Part shown: positions 24,137-33,253 of the stretch, one piece after another
Layout of the letters: each line of letters opens with the position of its first letter
Position numbering within the stretch: position 1 is the first letter of the stretch
Position numbers and translations under genes: made by a program
The notes under the pieces: model-generated
Databases searched by the model: none
The model's input: only the letters and a program-made list of their open reading frames with translations
Told to the model about the DNA's origin: nothing
Source of the DNA: Lineus longissimus
Taxonomy: Eukaryota > Nemertea > Pilidiophora > Heteronemertea > Lineidae
Assembly: GCF_910592395.1 (NCBI RefSeq)
Contig: NC_088319.1
Span: 8,248,001-8,312,000, forward strand
Direction: 5' to 3'
Length of the DNA: 64,000 nt

Positions 24137-24207
24137 AGCATCGTTATCTCTCAGATGACCACATTGCCTGGAGTTTCCATTGCATGGTTTATCACCAGTA
24201 TGAATCG
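24137..24207 (-). pseudogene. Single decayed zinc-finger block
   Basis: Minus strand encodes the IHTGDKP linker (GATTCATACTGGTGATAAAC) followed by the same degenerate finger body as 21778-22030. Confidence 0.5.
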
Positions 24208-24345
24208 GGGAGCTTCATAGCCTAGTGGTTAATACGATAACTTTGAGAGTTTGATTGATTTTCATCAAAATCTCGTGTTCCGTTCCATTTCGCAAAGTAC
24301 CAATATCCAGCAGGATAATGGTACTTTGAGGAACGGAACGGAACA
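24206..24345 (+). repeat. tRNA-like SINE head followed by a strong hairpin
   Basis: GGAGCTTCATAGCCTAGTGG then TTAA resembles a tRNA 5' half with box A. A box B-like TCTCGTGTTCCGTTCC follows ~65 bp later. 24277-24343 folds into a hairpin (TTCCGTTCC...CAAAGTACCA / TGGTACTTTG...GGAACGGAA). Confidence 0.5.
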
Positions 24346-24864
24346 TATATGAACCATTGCAGGAAAACAACCAAAAAGCTTTAATACGGAGACTGTTCTA
24401 GGGTTATGATAGCATCTCAGAAAATGACTGATTTTGATGTTTTGGTGACACTACACAGTGCGGAGGAAGGCGTCAAGGGCAGCGTCAACTGACAACTGGG
24501 CAACTGACACGCAAAAACGCCTGGGGAGAACCAAGGGTTTTATTTCTTGATGAACCAGCGCGGCTTTAAGGAAGTAAAATTCCAGGCTCTTCACAGTTCT
24601 ATAAAACCGAGGTTTTTTGTATCTGGTATCTATAGTCGTACTTCCACCTATCATAAAACCCCGTGTTTTTTCAAGACCCGTGTCTTCGCCGTGTGTCAAA
24701 AAACCCGGGGCGCACTTACACCTATCAGTGGTGTTAGATAATGGTTAATAGCCCCGGCGACAGGTGCGCTGTAGGTAGGGTGCTCTCCTGTGTTTCTTAC
24801 CCGTTGGAGGGGAATTTCGAGATTCATTAGAGTTTAATGGCGACCAAAACAAACCGAAGTTAAA

Positions 24865-25218
24865 ATGCGATTTTCTGTTGAAAAAAACGTTCTGTTCTAT
24901 GTGAAGACGATACTTTCTCGAAAAAACAGTGCTTTGGAGAACCTGCCATGTTCAACGACGGCATCGAAACGTAGAAAGTCGTTGTATATGGCGTACAGGC
25001 GAAGAAAACTGCGGAACTTCATGATGATGATCTTCCAAATGATGATGCTGTTGATGAATCGGACAGGTTATGACGATGTTGGCGGTCTGAACGTACGCGT
25101 TCAACGAGGGATATGGGTGAAAGCCAGGTCAGGGGAGTTCTGGCGAGAGATTGTCCTTAAGACATGGACCGAAAAGGATTGGCATGAGAATTTCAGGATG
25201 AAACAAGGGACATACAAC
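24865..25218 (+). CDS. Harbinger transposase, exon 1
   Basis: 118 codons from the first in-frame ATG after the terminal repeat to a GTACGT donor after residue N118. It carries the N-terminal part of the transposase, ending in the family pattern RGIWVKARSGEFW ... WHENFRMKQGTYN. Joining to exon 2 in phase 0 restores the family motif FRMKQGTYN-FICDALREYI. The low-complexity MMMIFQMMM stretch (residues ~53-61) reads as an acidic sequence (HDDDLPNDD) in another frame, so a pair of compensating indels is possible there. Confidence 0.8.
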
Positions 25219-25925
25219 GTACGTATCAAACATGACACTGCACCATCAGACCATGCATATGCCATGTGCACTGCACTCATCATATGCTCATCCACTTCGC
25301 TGTTGCACATGGTTGGTCTCGCTGTTTGGTTTGTTAGGTAGTAGGCACAACCTCTATCATTATCAATATCAAGAAAGAAAAGTAGATATTTAAAATAATC
25401 AGCAGTATAATATTGAAACTAATCACAAACATCAGCAGACATCGGTACATTAGAATGAAATTTACAAGTAAAACTACTTGAAAAGCATCATCTGTTGTGA
25501 TAAACTATGCTATGAAACTTGACTAAACATGCTAAAACCATAGGCCTACATACATGTATCTAATTATGAATTGATATGACTTATTGACTAGTTGAGTTAC
25601 AGTGTATGATTTATTAGAAGAAGATATGCTTTATTAATTGTTAAAATGGTCACATACAAAAATAGAATGAAACTGAATTACGGCTGGCTATTTACAATGC
25701 ATGCAAAATAGAATATCAAAATAGTAAAATGCCACAATTTTCAACAATAGACTTTTTAAATAAAATCAAACATGTCAAAAGCGGTGTCATGTGATTATGC
25801 ACCTTTAATCAATCCTACATCTAAAAACAATTTATACATATAAAATATACTTTGATTGTTACATGATTTGCATTTTCATTTTGACTTGTTAAATCTGACT
25901 AAACCCTTTTTTTCACATTTTTCAG
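25219..25925 (+). other. Intron of the Harbinger transposase gene
   Basis: 707 bp, very AT-rich, GTACGT at the start and TTTTTTCACATTTTTCAG at the end. No other feature seen in it. Confidence 0.75.
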
Positions 25926-26867
25926 TTCATCTGTGATGCTTTACGGGAGTACATCCAGAGAACCGACACCCATCTGAGGAAAGCCATCAGCACCGAGAAG
26001 AGAGTGGCCATCACGATATGGAGACTGGCCACAAACAGCGGATGCAGAACTATTGGTCACCTGTTTGGTGTTGCTCAGTGTTCTGTGGTAAAAATTGTCA
26101 ACGACACTTGCAGAGCAATTGTGGATGTTCTCTTTGGGGAATTCGTTAGACTTCCAAATGAAGCAGAACTGAAACGAACTGTGGAACTGTTTAAGGTGAA
26201 GTGGGGCTTCCCTCAGTGTTGTGGAGCGGTAGATGGTTCCCATATTCCTATTATTGGACCAAGGAACAATAGAATCGACTATTTCTGCCGGAAGCAGTAT
26301 TACAGCATTGTGTTGCAGGGTACTGTTGATGCTGATTACAAATTTATTGACATCAACCTTGGTCACCCTGGAAGTGTTCATGATGCCCGTGTATTCGCAT
26401 TGTCTGACATTTATGAAAGGGGTGAGAATAATGAACTGTTCCCGGACTGGATAGAGAGGATAAATGGCACCGATGTACCATTGGTTCTGCTGGGGGACAG
26501 TGCCTATCCGTTGTTGCCATGGTGCATGAAACCATACCAAGACAATGGGAGGCTTACCAAAGAACAGGCTCACTTCAATTATCGGCTGAGTAGGGCACGA
26601 ATGGTTGTGGAAAATGCCTATGGCAGGTTGAAGGGCCGATGGAGAATTTTGTTGAAGCGTTGTGATGTGCAACTTCGTCACATGAACAACATTGTGGCCT
26701 CATGTGTACTCCTCCACAACTTGTGTGAATCTTTCAAAGAGCGATTCAAAAAGAAATGGCTTGACGAAGTTCCGGTAAATGATGATAATGAAGTCTGCAA
26801 GCGCAGAGATGATGCACATGCAGTGCAAATTCGGAATGCCCTGAAGGACCACTTCAGTCCAACATGA
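25926..26867 (+). CDS. Harbinger transposase, exon 2 (DDE nuclease domain)
   Basis: Residues 119-431 of the predicted 431-residue protein, close to the usual length. An N-terminal helix-turn-helix region (EKRVAITIWRLATNSGCRTI) is followed by the DDE_Tnp_4 nuclease. The catalytic acidic residues are visible: D221 in GAVDGSH, D309 in LLGDSAYPL and E347 in VENAYGRLKGRW. HPGSVHDARVF and the C-terminal LLHNLCE are also typical of the family. It would cut and join the element's ends at 3 bp targets. No stop or frameshift occurs in this exon, so the nuclease could be functional. It could in principle be a domesticated HARBI1-type gene, but the flanking TIRs and TSD argue for a transposon. Confidence 0.93.
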   Translation, partial: FICDALREYIQRTDTHLRKAISTEKRVAITIWRLATNSGCRTIGHLFGVAQCSVVKIVNDTCRAIVDVLFGEFVRLPNEAELKRTVELFKVKWGFPQCCGAVDGSHIPIIGPRNNRIDYFCRKQYYSIVLQGTVDADYKFIDINLGHPGSVHDARVFALSDIYERGENNELFPDWIERINGTDVPLVLLGDSAYPLLPWCMKPYQDNGRLTKEQAHFNYRLSRARMVVENAYGRLKGRWRILLKRCDVQLRHMNNIVASCVLLHNLCESFKERFKKKWLDEVPVNDDNEVCKRRDDAHAVQIRNALKDHFSPT

Positions 26868-27033
26868 CTTGAGATGTCACGTGTGCTCCATGCAATGTGC
26901 CCTTGACTAGTGTATTTCTTTTTGATGAATATGCATGAAGCACAAGTATACAGTCCTGGGAAGAAGTTCCTGGACCACCTGTTTCAGTTGAGAGTCATCA
27001 AATCATTCTTGATTCAATACAGAGCTACATGTA

Positions 27034-27800
27034 CACTCATGGTCAAAAGTAAATGGACACCAGTTTTTCTTGAATTTCTCAAAAACTAGGCTAAGCAGAC
27101 ACATTCACCTAACACCGATTGTAGCAAATGATCTTGGCTATTGAATAATGCTAAAATTTTAAAAATTTGTTTAGTTTTGCCTTTGATAGGAGAAATTTGG
27201 TAAATGTCTCTTTTTCACTTCTTCTTTATTAGCAGGAATTCACCAATAAAAATTACATCCTCATGTTCGACTCGTGAAGGCCTTTCATAATATATCCAGT
27301 TTTTGAAATAATTCAAACTAGAAATGTGGTTTTTGGCCACTTTTACGGTAATGATTTTTACCCCACTGGAGACACCTTTGACATAGTCCCATTAAACCAT
27401 TGTCAACTCCAAATGAAGTGAAGTGGTTGTGAATGAATGCCAATTGTCTTGTATCGTGATCTGTCTGTTTCACAATGACTAGGCACAAAAAAAGTGGCCA
27501 AAAACCACATTTCTAGTTTGAATTATTTCAAAAACTGGATATATTATGAAAGGCCTTCATGAGTCGAACATGAGGATGTAATTTTTATTGGTGAATTCCT
27601 GCTAATAAAGAAGTAGTGAAAAAGAGACATTTACCAAATTTCTCCTATCAAAGGCAAAACTAAACAGATTTTAAAAATTTTAGTATTATTCAATAGCCAA
27701 GATCATTTGCTACAATCGGTGTTATGTGAATGTTTCTGCTTAGCCTAGTTTTTGAGAAATTCAAGAAAAACTGGTGTCCATTTACTTTTGACCATGAGTG
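27034..27800. mobile_element. Tc1/mariner-like foldback element
   Basis: 767 bp flanked by TA on both sides (27032-27033, 27801-27802). The two arms, ~310 bp each, are near-perfect inverted copies starting CACTCATGGTCAAAAGTAAA; the central spacer is ~145 bp. No transposase. It inserted between the 3' ends of the two convergent Harbinger genes without breaking either. Confidence 0.9.
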
Positions 27801-27914
27801 TACTTTTGACAGTTTTGTGACTCTAAATTGAAACCTGTATTTGTGACCTGTCACCTGGTCCAGACAGTTTTTTCCAGGTCTGTATTGTGAAATCTACATG
27901 CCTCTGTAAAACGA

Positions 27915-28396
27915 CTAGTTACCTGGGAACATGTAAGGGCTGAGACTTGTAATTGAAGGGAAGCTGGAAGTGTTAGCTGTGTTTTCGGTGGTGGGAACCG
28001 AGGTCATGGAAGAAATTGTCTCAAAAACGCTTGGTCTTTGAGCAGTTGGAGTATGCCTTGCTTGGGCACGTTGCTGTGGTTGCATACCATACCCTTGATT
28101 CTGTACCTGGTTACAATTCCTACAAGTTAGGAGCTCTAGCACTCTGAGTTCATGAGCCCTGGCCTCTCTTGCCCGTCTTTCTTCCCTCTCAGCAGCTGTT
28201 ATCTGCTCTGCCATCCGGTCCCTCCGCTCTTGCTCTTGACGTTCTTTCTCCATTGCAATGAACTTGTCATCAGATTCCCTCTGAGATTGAATCATGGCAT
28301 TCATCATTGTCATAACAGTGTCATTAATCAGACCATCACTTGCATTGTTTTCTTGTTTTTCTTGGGTTTTTTTCTTAGTTTTTCCCTTTCCTTTGC
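27915..28396 (-). CDS. Harbinger Myb/SANT-like protein, exon 3
   Basis: 160 codons including stop. Opens after a TACAG acceptor (minus strand). The product starts with a lysine-rich stretch (GKGKGKTKKK), then a long charged coiled coil (KERQEQERRDRMAEQITAAE and on) and a Gln/Ser/Thr-rich tail. Coiled coils are common at the C-terminus of such proteins and could mediate pairing with itself or the transposase. The phase (one base carried over) fits exon 2. Confidence 0.7.
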
Positions 28397-28620
28397 CTGT
28401 AATATATTGTATGACGACTGTTAGCAACGTGAATATTTCAACCTGTGCATTTTTCAAAGAATGAATATATAATAAATGTCAAGAAAACATTACTTTTTAA
28501 GAAAAACGCTGTTTTAATTTGTTTTGTCACACCCATCAGCGACACCCCACCCCGACCCACCCAACAGACCGACTCCTGAGTACCGGGACATGTATGCTCA
28601 ATGGTCTTGGATCTACCAAC

Positions 28621-28959
28621 CTCTGCCTATATGTACAGCTGCTTCTCCCAAAGGTGAAGGGGCCTTCGGCTTAGGAGTACTTGTACTTGAAGGCACTGGC
28701 ACAGTCGTCGTTTCAAGTGTCAAGCTGTTACTCCTGACATTCATCCTTCCTTCAGACATTCTGGAAGATGGAGTGGAGGACCTTGATGGTGGTGTTGCCC
28801 TATCATCCGGGAACCATGGCGCGATAACTAGATCTTCTGGAGTACATCCACCTGTTGCTGCTGTCCTACCACTAGCAGTACTGCAGGTAGCATCGCCAGC
28901 ACGTTTACTGGTCCTTTTCTTAGATTTGCGTTGATCAGGCAGCACCACTGACACTAGTC
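28621..28959 (-). CDS. Harbinger Myb/SANT-like protein, exon 2
   Basis: 339 bp from acceptor CTTTTCAG|GA to a proposed donor AGAG|GTTGGT. It encodes a basic segment (QRKSKKRTSKRAGD, a likely nuclear localisation signal), then a Ser/Pro/Thr-rich linker. The donor is chosen because it is the GT in the correct phase to join exon 3 just before the stop. If it is not used, the reading frame ends a few codons later. Confidence 0.65.
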
Positions 28960-29258
28960 CTGAAAAGAGAAAAAATCATAAGTTTGTCGGTTTAATACAT
29001 TTCATGTGCAGGCCTACATTATATATATAATGGCTAGGCCTAGCCCCCTAATAGCCCCCTAATCTGCATCTGTGTTGTGTGGAAGTGGAAGAGATTAGGC
29101 CCCTGGCCCTGGGCCCCTGGCTCATCAGTAAGTCCTTGGTATGCTGTAGGCCTAGACCTACGGTACTTGGTAGGGCAGGGCAGACGTGACACTAGATGGG
29201 CTAGGCCTAGCCTATTTTAGGGAGTAGGCCTAGGGGGCCTACTGTACTGGCTACTCAC
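28960..29258 (-). repeat. Intron with TAGGCCTA-rich sequence
   Basis: Intron 1 of the Myb/SANT-like gene. The octamer TAGGCCTA and close variants recur around 29032-29240, mixed with GGCCCCTGG blocks. Confidence 0.6.
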
Positions 29259-29862
29259 CATCGAAAACAAGCTCATCATCGACGTCATCATGGTCATGAT
29301 GATGGTCATAGTCATTGATATCTGATGACAATCTGTCGTCGTCCTCAAGAACGTGGTCCTGATCTGCACGGGGATCGATCATGTCAACATTGTCACTCTC
29401 ATCTTGACTATCGCTGTCGTCGCTGATCACATGTTTATCATTGCGGCTGGTGGTAAACCTGGGTCTCTTTGACTTCGAGTGCTGACGGCGAGCAGCACCT
29501 TCACGACGACGACCACCCTCGAACATCATGCTTGGGTCAGGGTTAAAACTCGGCTTATGGCCCAAGACTGCATGGATCCTTTCGTAATGATCCATGGTCA
29601 ACCGTTTTCGGCCGGTCGACTTCACATTGTTGTCCTGGATCTTTTTATAATCCCGGCGCCATCGTTTTATCTTTTCTTGCACCTGATCCTTGGTGCGTTC
29701 AATATCCACACCGGCCAGCTCATTGGCTATTTTCCGGTAAACTTTCCCATCTTTCGTGGTCCCCTCCAGTTGCGCTTGGATGTCTTCACGCTCCCAAATC
29801 GTCAGAAGCGCCAGTGACTCCTCCTCCGTCCAATGGTTTCGTTCAGGCGGCATTTTGTGCAA
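29259..29862 (-). CDS. Harbinger Myb/SANT-like DNA-binding protein, exon 1
   Basis: 201 codons plus one base, ending at a strong GATG|GTGAGT donor. Residues ~9-90 form a trihelix/Myb-SANT domain: WTEEESLALLTIWERED, a middle helix (YRKIANELAG) and KIKRWRRDYKKIQD, with regularly spaced tryptophans. This is the second protein of PIF/Harbinger elements, which in studied cases binds subterminal DNA and brings the transposase into the nucleus. The C-terminal half is basic, then strongly acidic and histidine-rich (DHHHDHDDVDD). With exons 2 and 3 the product is ~474 residues and no frame is broken. Confidence 0.85.
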
Positions 29863-30224
29863 GAGAATTAGGTTAAAACTGTCAAAACGATCGTGTTATT
29901 CGGGAACTGTCAGACTGAGAAATTTCGCGGGAATGTTTACAATGTTCACGCATGCGCAATACCGAGGCAACTACACCGCGCCATCTGTCGCCGGGTCTTA
30001 GAACTTGCAATTGCCGGGGCTATTCAGCTTCCACCTATCAAAAAACCCGTGTTGAACACGGGTCTAAATTAGCCCTCGATTAGCCCCATCGAGCTCGATG
30101 GGGCTAATAGACACGGGGATTTGACACACGGGTCTATTTAGACACGGCAATTGATAGGTGTAAGCGCAAAAAACACGGGGATTTGATAGGTGGAAGTACG
30201 ACTTATGCCAGGGCAGGTTAAAGA

Positions 30225-30320
30225 TAAGTGAGAAACATGAGTAGCTTGCGTGGACTCGACCTCTCGCCGTAGTCGGATTCACGAGGCCAATAAACCCAAT
30301 TGGTGCATAACCGTAGTGTT
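30225..30320 (-). other. tRNA-like fragment, weak
   Basis: Minus strand has a box B-like GGTCGAGTCCACGC after a short GGCGAGA stem. A related block lies at 33845-33900 (GGGGTCGAGTCGCGCCC). Probably old SINE tails; box A is not convincing. Confidence 0.3.
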
Positions 30321-30416
30321 GTTACACATGAACGCTCGTCCTGCCTTGGAAGAGGAATACACCCTGGAGAAAATCACCTATCAAGTGCAGAGCGAACGCT
30401 GAAGAAGAAGAAAACC

Positions 30417-30455
30417 AGTATGAATCCACATCCCTCAGATGACCACATTAGTTGC
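30417..30455 (-). pseudogene. Short zinc-finger repeat remnant
   Basis: ACCAGTATGAATCCACATCC then CTCAGATGACCACATTA matches one block of the 21778-22030 array. It ends abruptly at a different repeat. Confidence 0.45.
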
Positions 30456-30536
30456 GCGTACACCACGAAATATTGGTGGAGCAATTGCACGTACACCACC
30501 ACATTGCCGCGACAAATTTGTTCGGCAATCCATTGC

Positions 30537-30720
30537 CGGTGTAAAAGTAAAAAGTGTCCCCCCCTAGAAAAAGTGTCCGGGCCTATTGTATTCTGACAGA
30601 TTATGGCATATGGTTCTATAGAGGCAATGACCGTCAATAGCTCAGCGTATAATAGAATCCTTTGTTCCCGGACATTTTATCCTAGGACATTTTAAACTTC
30701 TACACCGGTACAAATTGCCG
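30537..30720. mobile_element. Small TIR element (CCGGTGTARAAGT ends), copy 1
   Basis: Begins CCGGTGTAAAAGTAAAAAGT and ends with the inverted ACTTCTACACCGG-like sequence. Internal TAGAATCCTTTGTT and CGGACATTTTATCC match the copy at 36712. Target duplication not clear. Confidence 0.6.
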
Positions 30721-30865
30721 GTGTAACATCTGTGGTTGTTCCCCATGTTTCAGGGTTTCCAAACAATAGGCAGCTGGAGAGACCATGACTTTTCAATAGG
30801 GGGGATACACAGAAAAACTCGTCAATCTATTTTTGAGCGTTCCCAAACAATGAGGGGAAACACTC

Positions 30866-33253
30866 AACAAGAGGCCCAAGGGCCTGGCGCTCAGCTGGAT
30901 GACCTAATAACATAGGACTGAGAGTGTAAAGTAGTAAATATCGGCTTTATACTACTGTTTGAAGGTCAAGAGAACACGTTATACCACTAAAATTTCCAAT
31001 GCAGAGCTGCCAGCTGGATGAAATATGATTGAACTAATCAGCCATGGTATGTAAATATTACAGGAGGCAACGGAATATATCCCTTAAGTTCAGTATGTTG
31101 TATCGGTAGCTTTACAGAAAAGAAGTGTCAGAGAGGATGAGACTTCTCCATGGACAACTGTGGTATGTCCAGGCTGGGTTGTACAGCACAAGGATACAAA
31201 ATGCTGTCTGTAATTGAGAGGTATCCTGATTTAACAGAGGTCAAAATAAATAGAAATTACCAGTTTGGGACTAACACCACTGTCTTTTTTTTAATAAGGT
31301 AAAGATTACAGGAGTCAACAAAATTAATTTTATTGAGAGAAATTGACCTGTCCTGCAGGTGGTTGGAATTTACAATACAAAGTGTCATGACATTGTGCTC
31401 TACTGCATATCCCTAGTGAGTCGATCTATCCTTGGCGCAGACAGGTTCAAATTGGCTACATCTTGAATAGATTGAATTGCGATGAAAATCTAATGCAATA
31501 AAGGAGCAATATCGAAGAGACAAATTAATCAAACCAATTGTCTACAGACTCGGACCCTGAAATGGCGTGATGTATGCGTGCATATAAAAGTATATCAATT
31601 GGTCCGATAAAGATGATGAGGCAATGTCAATATGCCTTGCCTTAGTCGACAGACAAGCTAGAAGTTCAGCACCGTGAGGAGCTCCTTGGTAAGGCCATGT
31701 CAGGTTCCGCACACCTCTTCATATACATCAAGTATTGAAAGCTGTGGTGAGCCATGGAGGTATTAATACCTCCATGGGTGAGCACATAAAAGACCATGGT
31801 CACCTTAATTTGAAAATCCCTTCATAATCAAGGGCTACCTCTGACTAAAACAGCACCCATAAACAATTGACCACCAATTTGACCCCAGCTCCTAACTGCG
31901 GGAAAACCCAAGTCCAGCAACCAAAAGTACCAAAAATACATTTTTGTTTACATTTGAACTGCACACATGCGTTTGTTTACAATTTCATTTCCCGCGAAAT
32001 CTCGAAAATCAGGTGACCTGCAATCGTGGATTGAAAATAACATTAACCTGGGTTCAGCAGGTCAGCAGGTATACCGGCTGTTCCAATCATCCCCCTACAG
32101 CCAGCTGTTCAAAAGGTAATGTTATTCACCCCACAGGGAGTGCAGGTAATTGATTAAGCCCCTGCATAACTTAACACTACAACAGCAATGGCTTGGCTTC
32201 TGTGGTAAGGAGAATTGACAGTTTTTTTTACGGAAGTAACATTATTGTGTTGCTTAAAACGTCTACTTTTTACTCATGTAAGAATCGTAGTACTAATAAT
32301 AACTTCAACTTATTTTCCGGTTATGATAACACAACACGCATCTTTATGATCATAATCTTTCTCAAACTAACTGAATGACCTAATCACCTTGGACGCACAA
32401 CCACATATCAATCCGCCCCGACGATCAACAACAAAGTTTTCGTGCTTTTAGCTGTCAACATCAATGGCTATAATATACTCCTGCAGAATAGTAGAATTAA
32501 TAGAACTAATTTCCGAAGTTTCCAATAGTTTGAACACAAATCAGAACATCACCCATCAGCTGGACTCAGATCTGCATAAATTACGATAAATAATGAGGTC
32601 GTCGCTTCAATTTCGCAAAGAAAGTTGACTCCATTCGAAGGTTGTTTTGACCCAATTCCGTTGAACTCATCGTTATGAGGGCATTTGAACACATTCTCGT
32701 TGATCTTTTCTATAAACGTGTGAAGTTTCGTACCAAAATACATTTCCGTAAAGGCTTAAATAAGAAAATTTGTCACTTACAAATCATCGCTCCGGTAGAA
32801 ATAAAAAGGTCGCCGCCATTTTCTTGATGATAGTTCTCTAGGTAACCTCGGCGGGAAATTTAAAGCGGGGTCATCCGGGGTCAAACAACAGTTTTGCTCA
32901 CTACCGCCAACTGGTGATATAAATCGACACTAATCTATTTTATATCAAAACTTCTGTATCATGAAGACCTTTTCAACTTTATTTCAAGCTTTTATCTGCT
33001 GGAATAGAGCGTCAAAAAATCGTTTTTTCATTTACGCATTTTGCCCCCTGGGGAGCTGAATTTGAGTCAAATCGCCCAAATTTTTTTCCGTAAGCAACAT
33101 TTTCTGCGGTGTTTATAAGCAAGACTGGATTTGAAGTGCCTCGGTTGTATGATTACAAAATGCCCAACTTTGTCTACAGATGGCTGGATGGAAGGACGGA
33201 CACCAATTGAATAGCTATTTGACTAGCTCTGCTGACTTTGTCAGCTGAGCTAA
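30866..33253 (-). mobile_element. Hairpin-ended element (family 2), minus orientation
   Basis: 2388 bp. On the minus strand it starts TTAGCTCAGCTGACAAAGTC (stem with GCAGAGCT), then GTGTCCGTCCTTCC, and ends GCCAGGCCCTTGGGCCTCTT then GTT. Both ends match 60332-61998. The interior holds a family-1 type terminus (31746-31800) with a 24 bp palindromic insertion. No gene. Confidence 0.72.
31753..31776. mobile_element. 24 bp palindrome made only of TIR ends, with 7 bp TSD
   Basis: CATGGAGGTATT joined to its exact reverse complement, flanked on both sides by GGTGAGC (31746-31752 and 31777-31783). The ends are the same as those of the 4810-5583 element, which also has a 7 bp duplication. Confidence 0.75.

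Larger units (their letters stand above)
24634..30203 (+). mobile_element. PIF/Harbinger DNA transposon, apparently complete
   Basis: 5570 bp bounded by inverted repeats AGTCGTACTTCCACCTATCA and flanked by a 3 bp duplication TAT (24631-24633, 30204-30206), as expected of the superfamily. It has the usual two genes: a DDE transposase (plus strand) and a Myb/SANT-like protein (minus strand), convergent. Subterminal regions hold further copies of the CACCTATCA motif and short palindromes built on CACGGGT. A Tc1-like foldback element lies between the genes at 27034-27800. 45363-46906 is an internally deleted derivative. Confidence 0.93.

Noticed and set aside
25941-26681. 246-residue minus-strand frame opposite the transposase
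   Set aside because: Shadow of the conserved plus-strand DDE domain; no independent motif.
26004-26867. Transposase considered as starting at 26004
   Set aside because: That start would be a GTG inside a conserved region. The acceptor at 25925 and the matching exon 1 donor restore the family's N-terminal motif.
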